From Hahella ganghwensis DSM 17046 (GTDB lineage Bacteria; Pseudomonadota; Gammaproteobacteria; Pseudomonadales; Oleiphilaceae): 64,000 nucleotides of DNA. Where the stretch lies: the NCBI RefSeq assembly GCF_000376785.1, contig NZ_AQXX01000129.1:51098-115097 (forward strand), in the 5' to 3' direction. The number at the start of each line of letters is the position of its first letter. The first letter of the stretch is position 1. Both the position numbers and the translations under genes were made by a program. The notes under the pieces were generated by a model that made no database searches, was not told where the DNA came from, and saw nothing but the letters and a program-made list of their open reading frames with translations. This document shows, piece after piece, positions 63,757 through 64,000 of the stretch.

Positions 63757-64000
63757 TTAAGCAACTTCTCGTAATTCTTTCCAGGCCGTTTCATATTGAT
63801 TCGGGCTTTGGTAATCCAAATATGAATGTAGCCGAAAGCTGTTGTAGAACATCGTGATGTAATGCAACACATCTTGCTGTGCTTCTCGTCGAGTCTGGTA
63901 GTGGTGCCATTGAATCCGTTCTTGCTTCAGGCTACCGAAGAAGCTCTCCACTACCGCGTTATCCCAGCAGTTCCCCTTTCGACTCATGCTGCCAACAAAG
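63757..64000 (-). mobile_element. IS3-family transposase (OrfB, DDE), partial at right edge
   Basis: The C-terminal 81 residues of an IS3-family OrfB transposase. It has [20 protein letters not shown], the segment carrying the catalytic Glu of the DDE triad, and then [21 protein letters not shown], the common end motif. The reading frame continues past the right edge (codons for F, V, G, S before the visible Met), so the element extends beyond the window. The right terminal end of the element probably lies between its stop and the end of the adjacent gene, near 63726-63757. Confidence 0.93.

Overview
The window is chromosomal DNA from a gammaproteobacterium of the Pseudomonadales/Oceanospirillales type. 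The genus cannot be named from the sequence. From memory, two blocks follow Pseudomonas aeruginosa gene order. One is fabI, a yej/npp peptide transporter, mltD, gloB, methyltransferase, rnhA, dnaQ, nhaB, fimL, SCP2, sohB, acuI-like, DUF934/cysI, DUF2970/metH, nfuA (about 14.4-45.6 kb). The other is ftsK-lolA-rarA-(crcB)-serS-cysG (1-8.7 kb) together with trpD2-tusEBCD-yccA-tRNA-Ser (45.7-49.5 kb). Coding is dense, base composition is near 50% GC by eye, and many convergent gene pairs are separated by symmetric hairpin terminators.

Layout. 1-8.8 kb: the 3' part of metZ, then chromosome segregation (ftsK), lipoprotein sorting (lolA), replication-fork rescue (rarA), fluoride export (crcB), seryl-tRNA synthetase and siroheme synthase. 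8.8-13.1 kb: DAHP synthase, an unlisted 56-residue basic protein gene, and a DUF1631-PilZ pair likely linked to c-di-GMP. 13.2-24.5 kb: a lipoprotein hydrolase, fabI, a five-gene peptide ABC transporter with two tandem binding proteins, and an HDOD regulator. 24.5-38 kb: peptidoglycan, glyoxalase, RNase H and polymerase epsilon genes, the NhaB antiporter, FimL, small membrane and sterol-carrier proteins, SohB and a CPA2 antiporter. 38-48.3 kb: a sulfur-rich stretch (DUF934/cysI, metH, nfuA Fe-S maturation, tusEBCD). CysG makes the siroheme that CysI needs, so several of these genes are functionally linked even though they are scattered.

From the tRNA-Ser(UGA) gene at 49.46 kb to the end, the content changes to accessory functions. 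There is a YfiR-like periplasmic protein with a CHASE8-type histidine kinase and a response regulator-GGDEF-EAL protein. After these come an SDR with an altered active site, a TonB-dependent receptor, and an overlapping three-gene operon of an acetolactate-synthase-like ThDP enzyme with two short citrate-synthase-fold proteins. Then come a frameshifted relic gene, an NlpC/P60 lipoprotein, an orphan Anbu-type proteasome homologue, an unrecognised gene, and an IS3-family transposase running off the right edge. 

The best candidate for an undescribed system is the ThDP enzyme plus paired citrate-synthase-fold operon (57.25-60.63 kb). Neither small subunit shows the usual citrate synthase His/His/Asp residues by eye. 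The YfiR-kinase-GGDEF/EAL cluster and the small unlisted genes at 10.16 and 61.95 kb are further points of interest.
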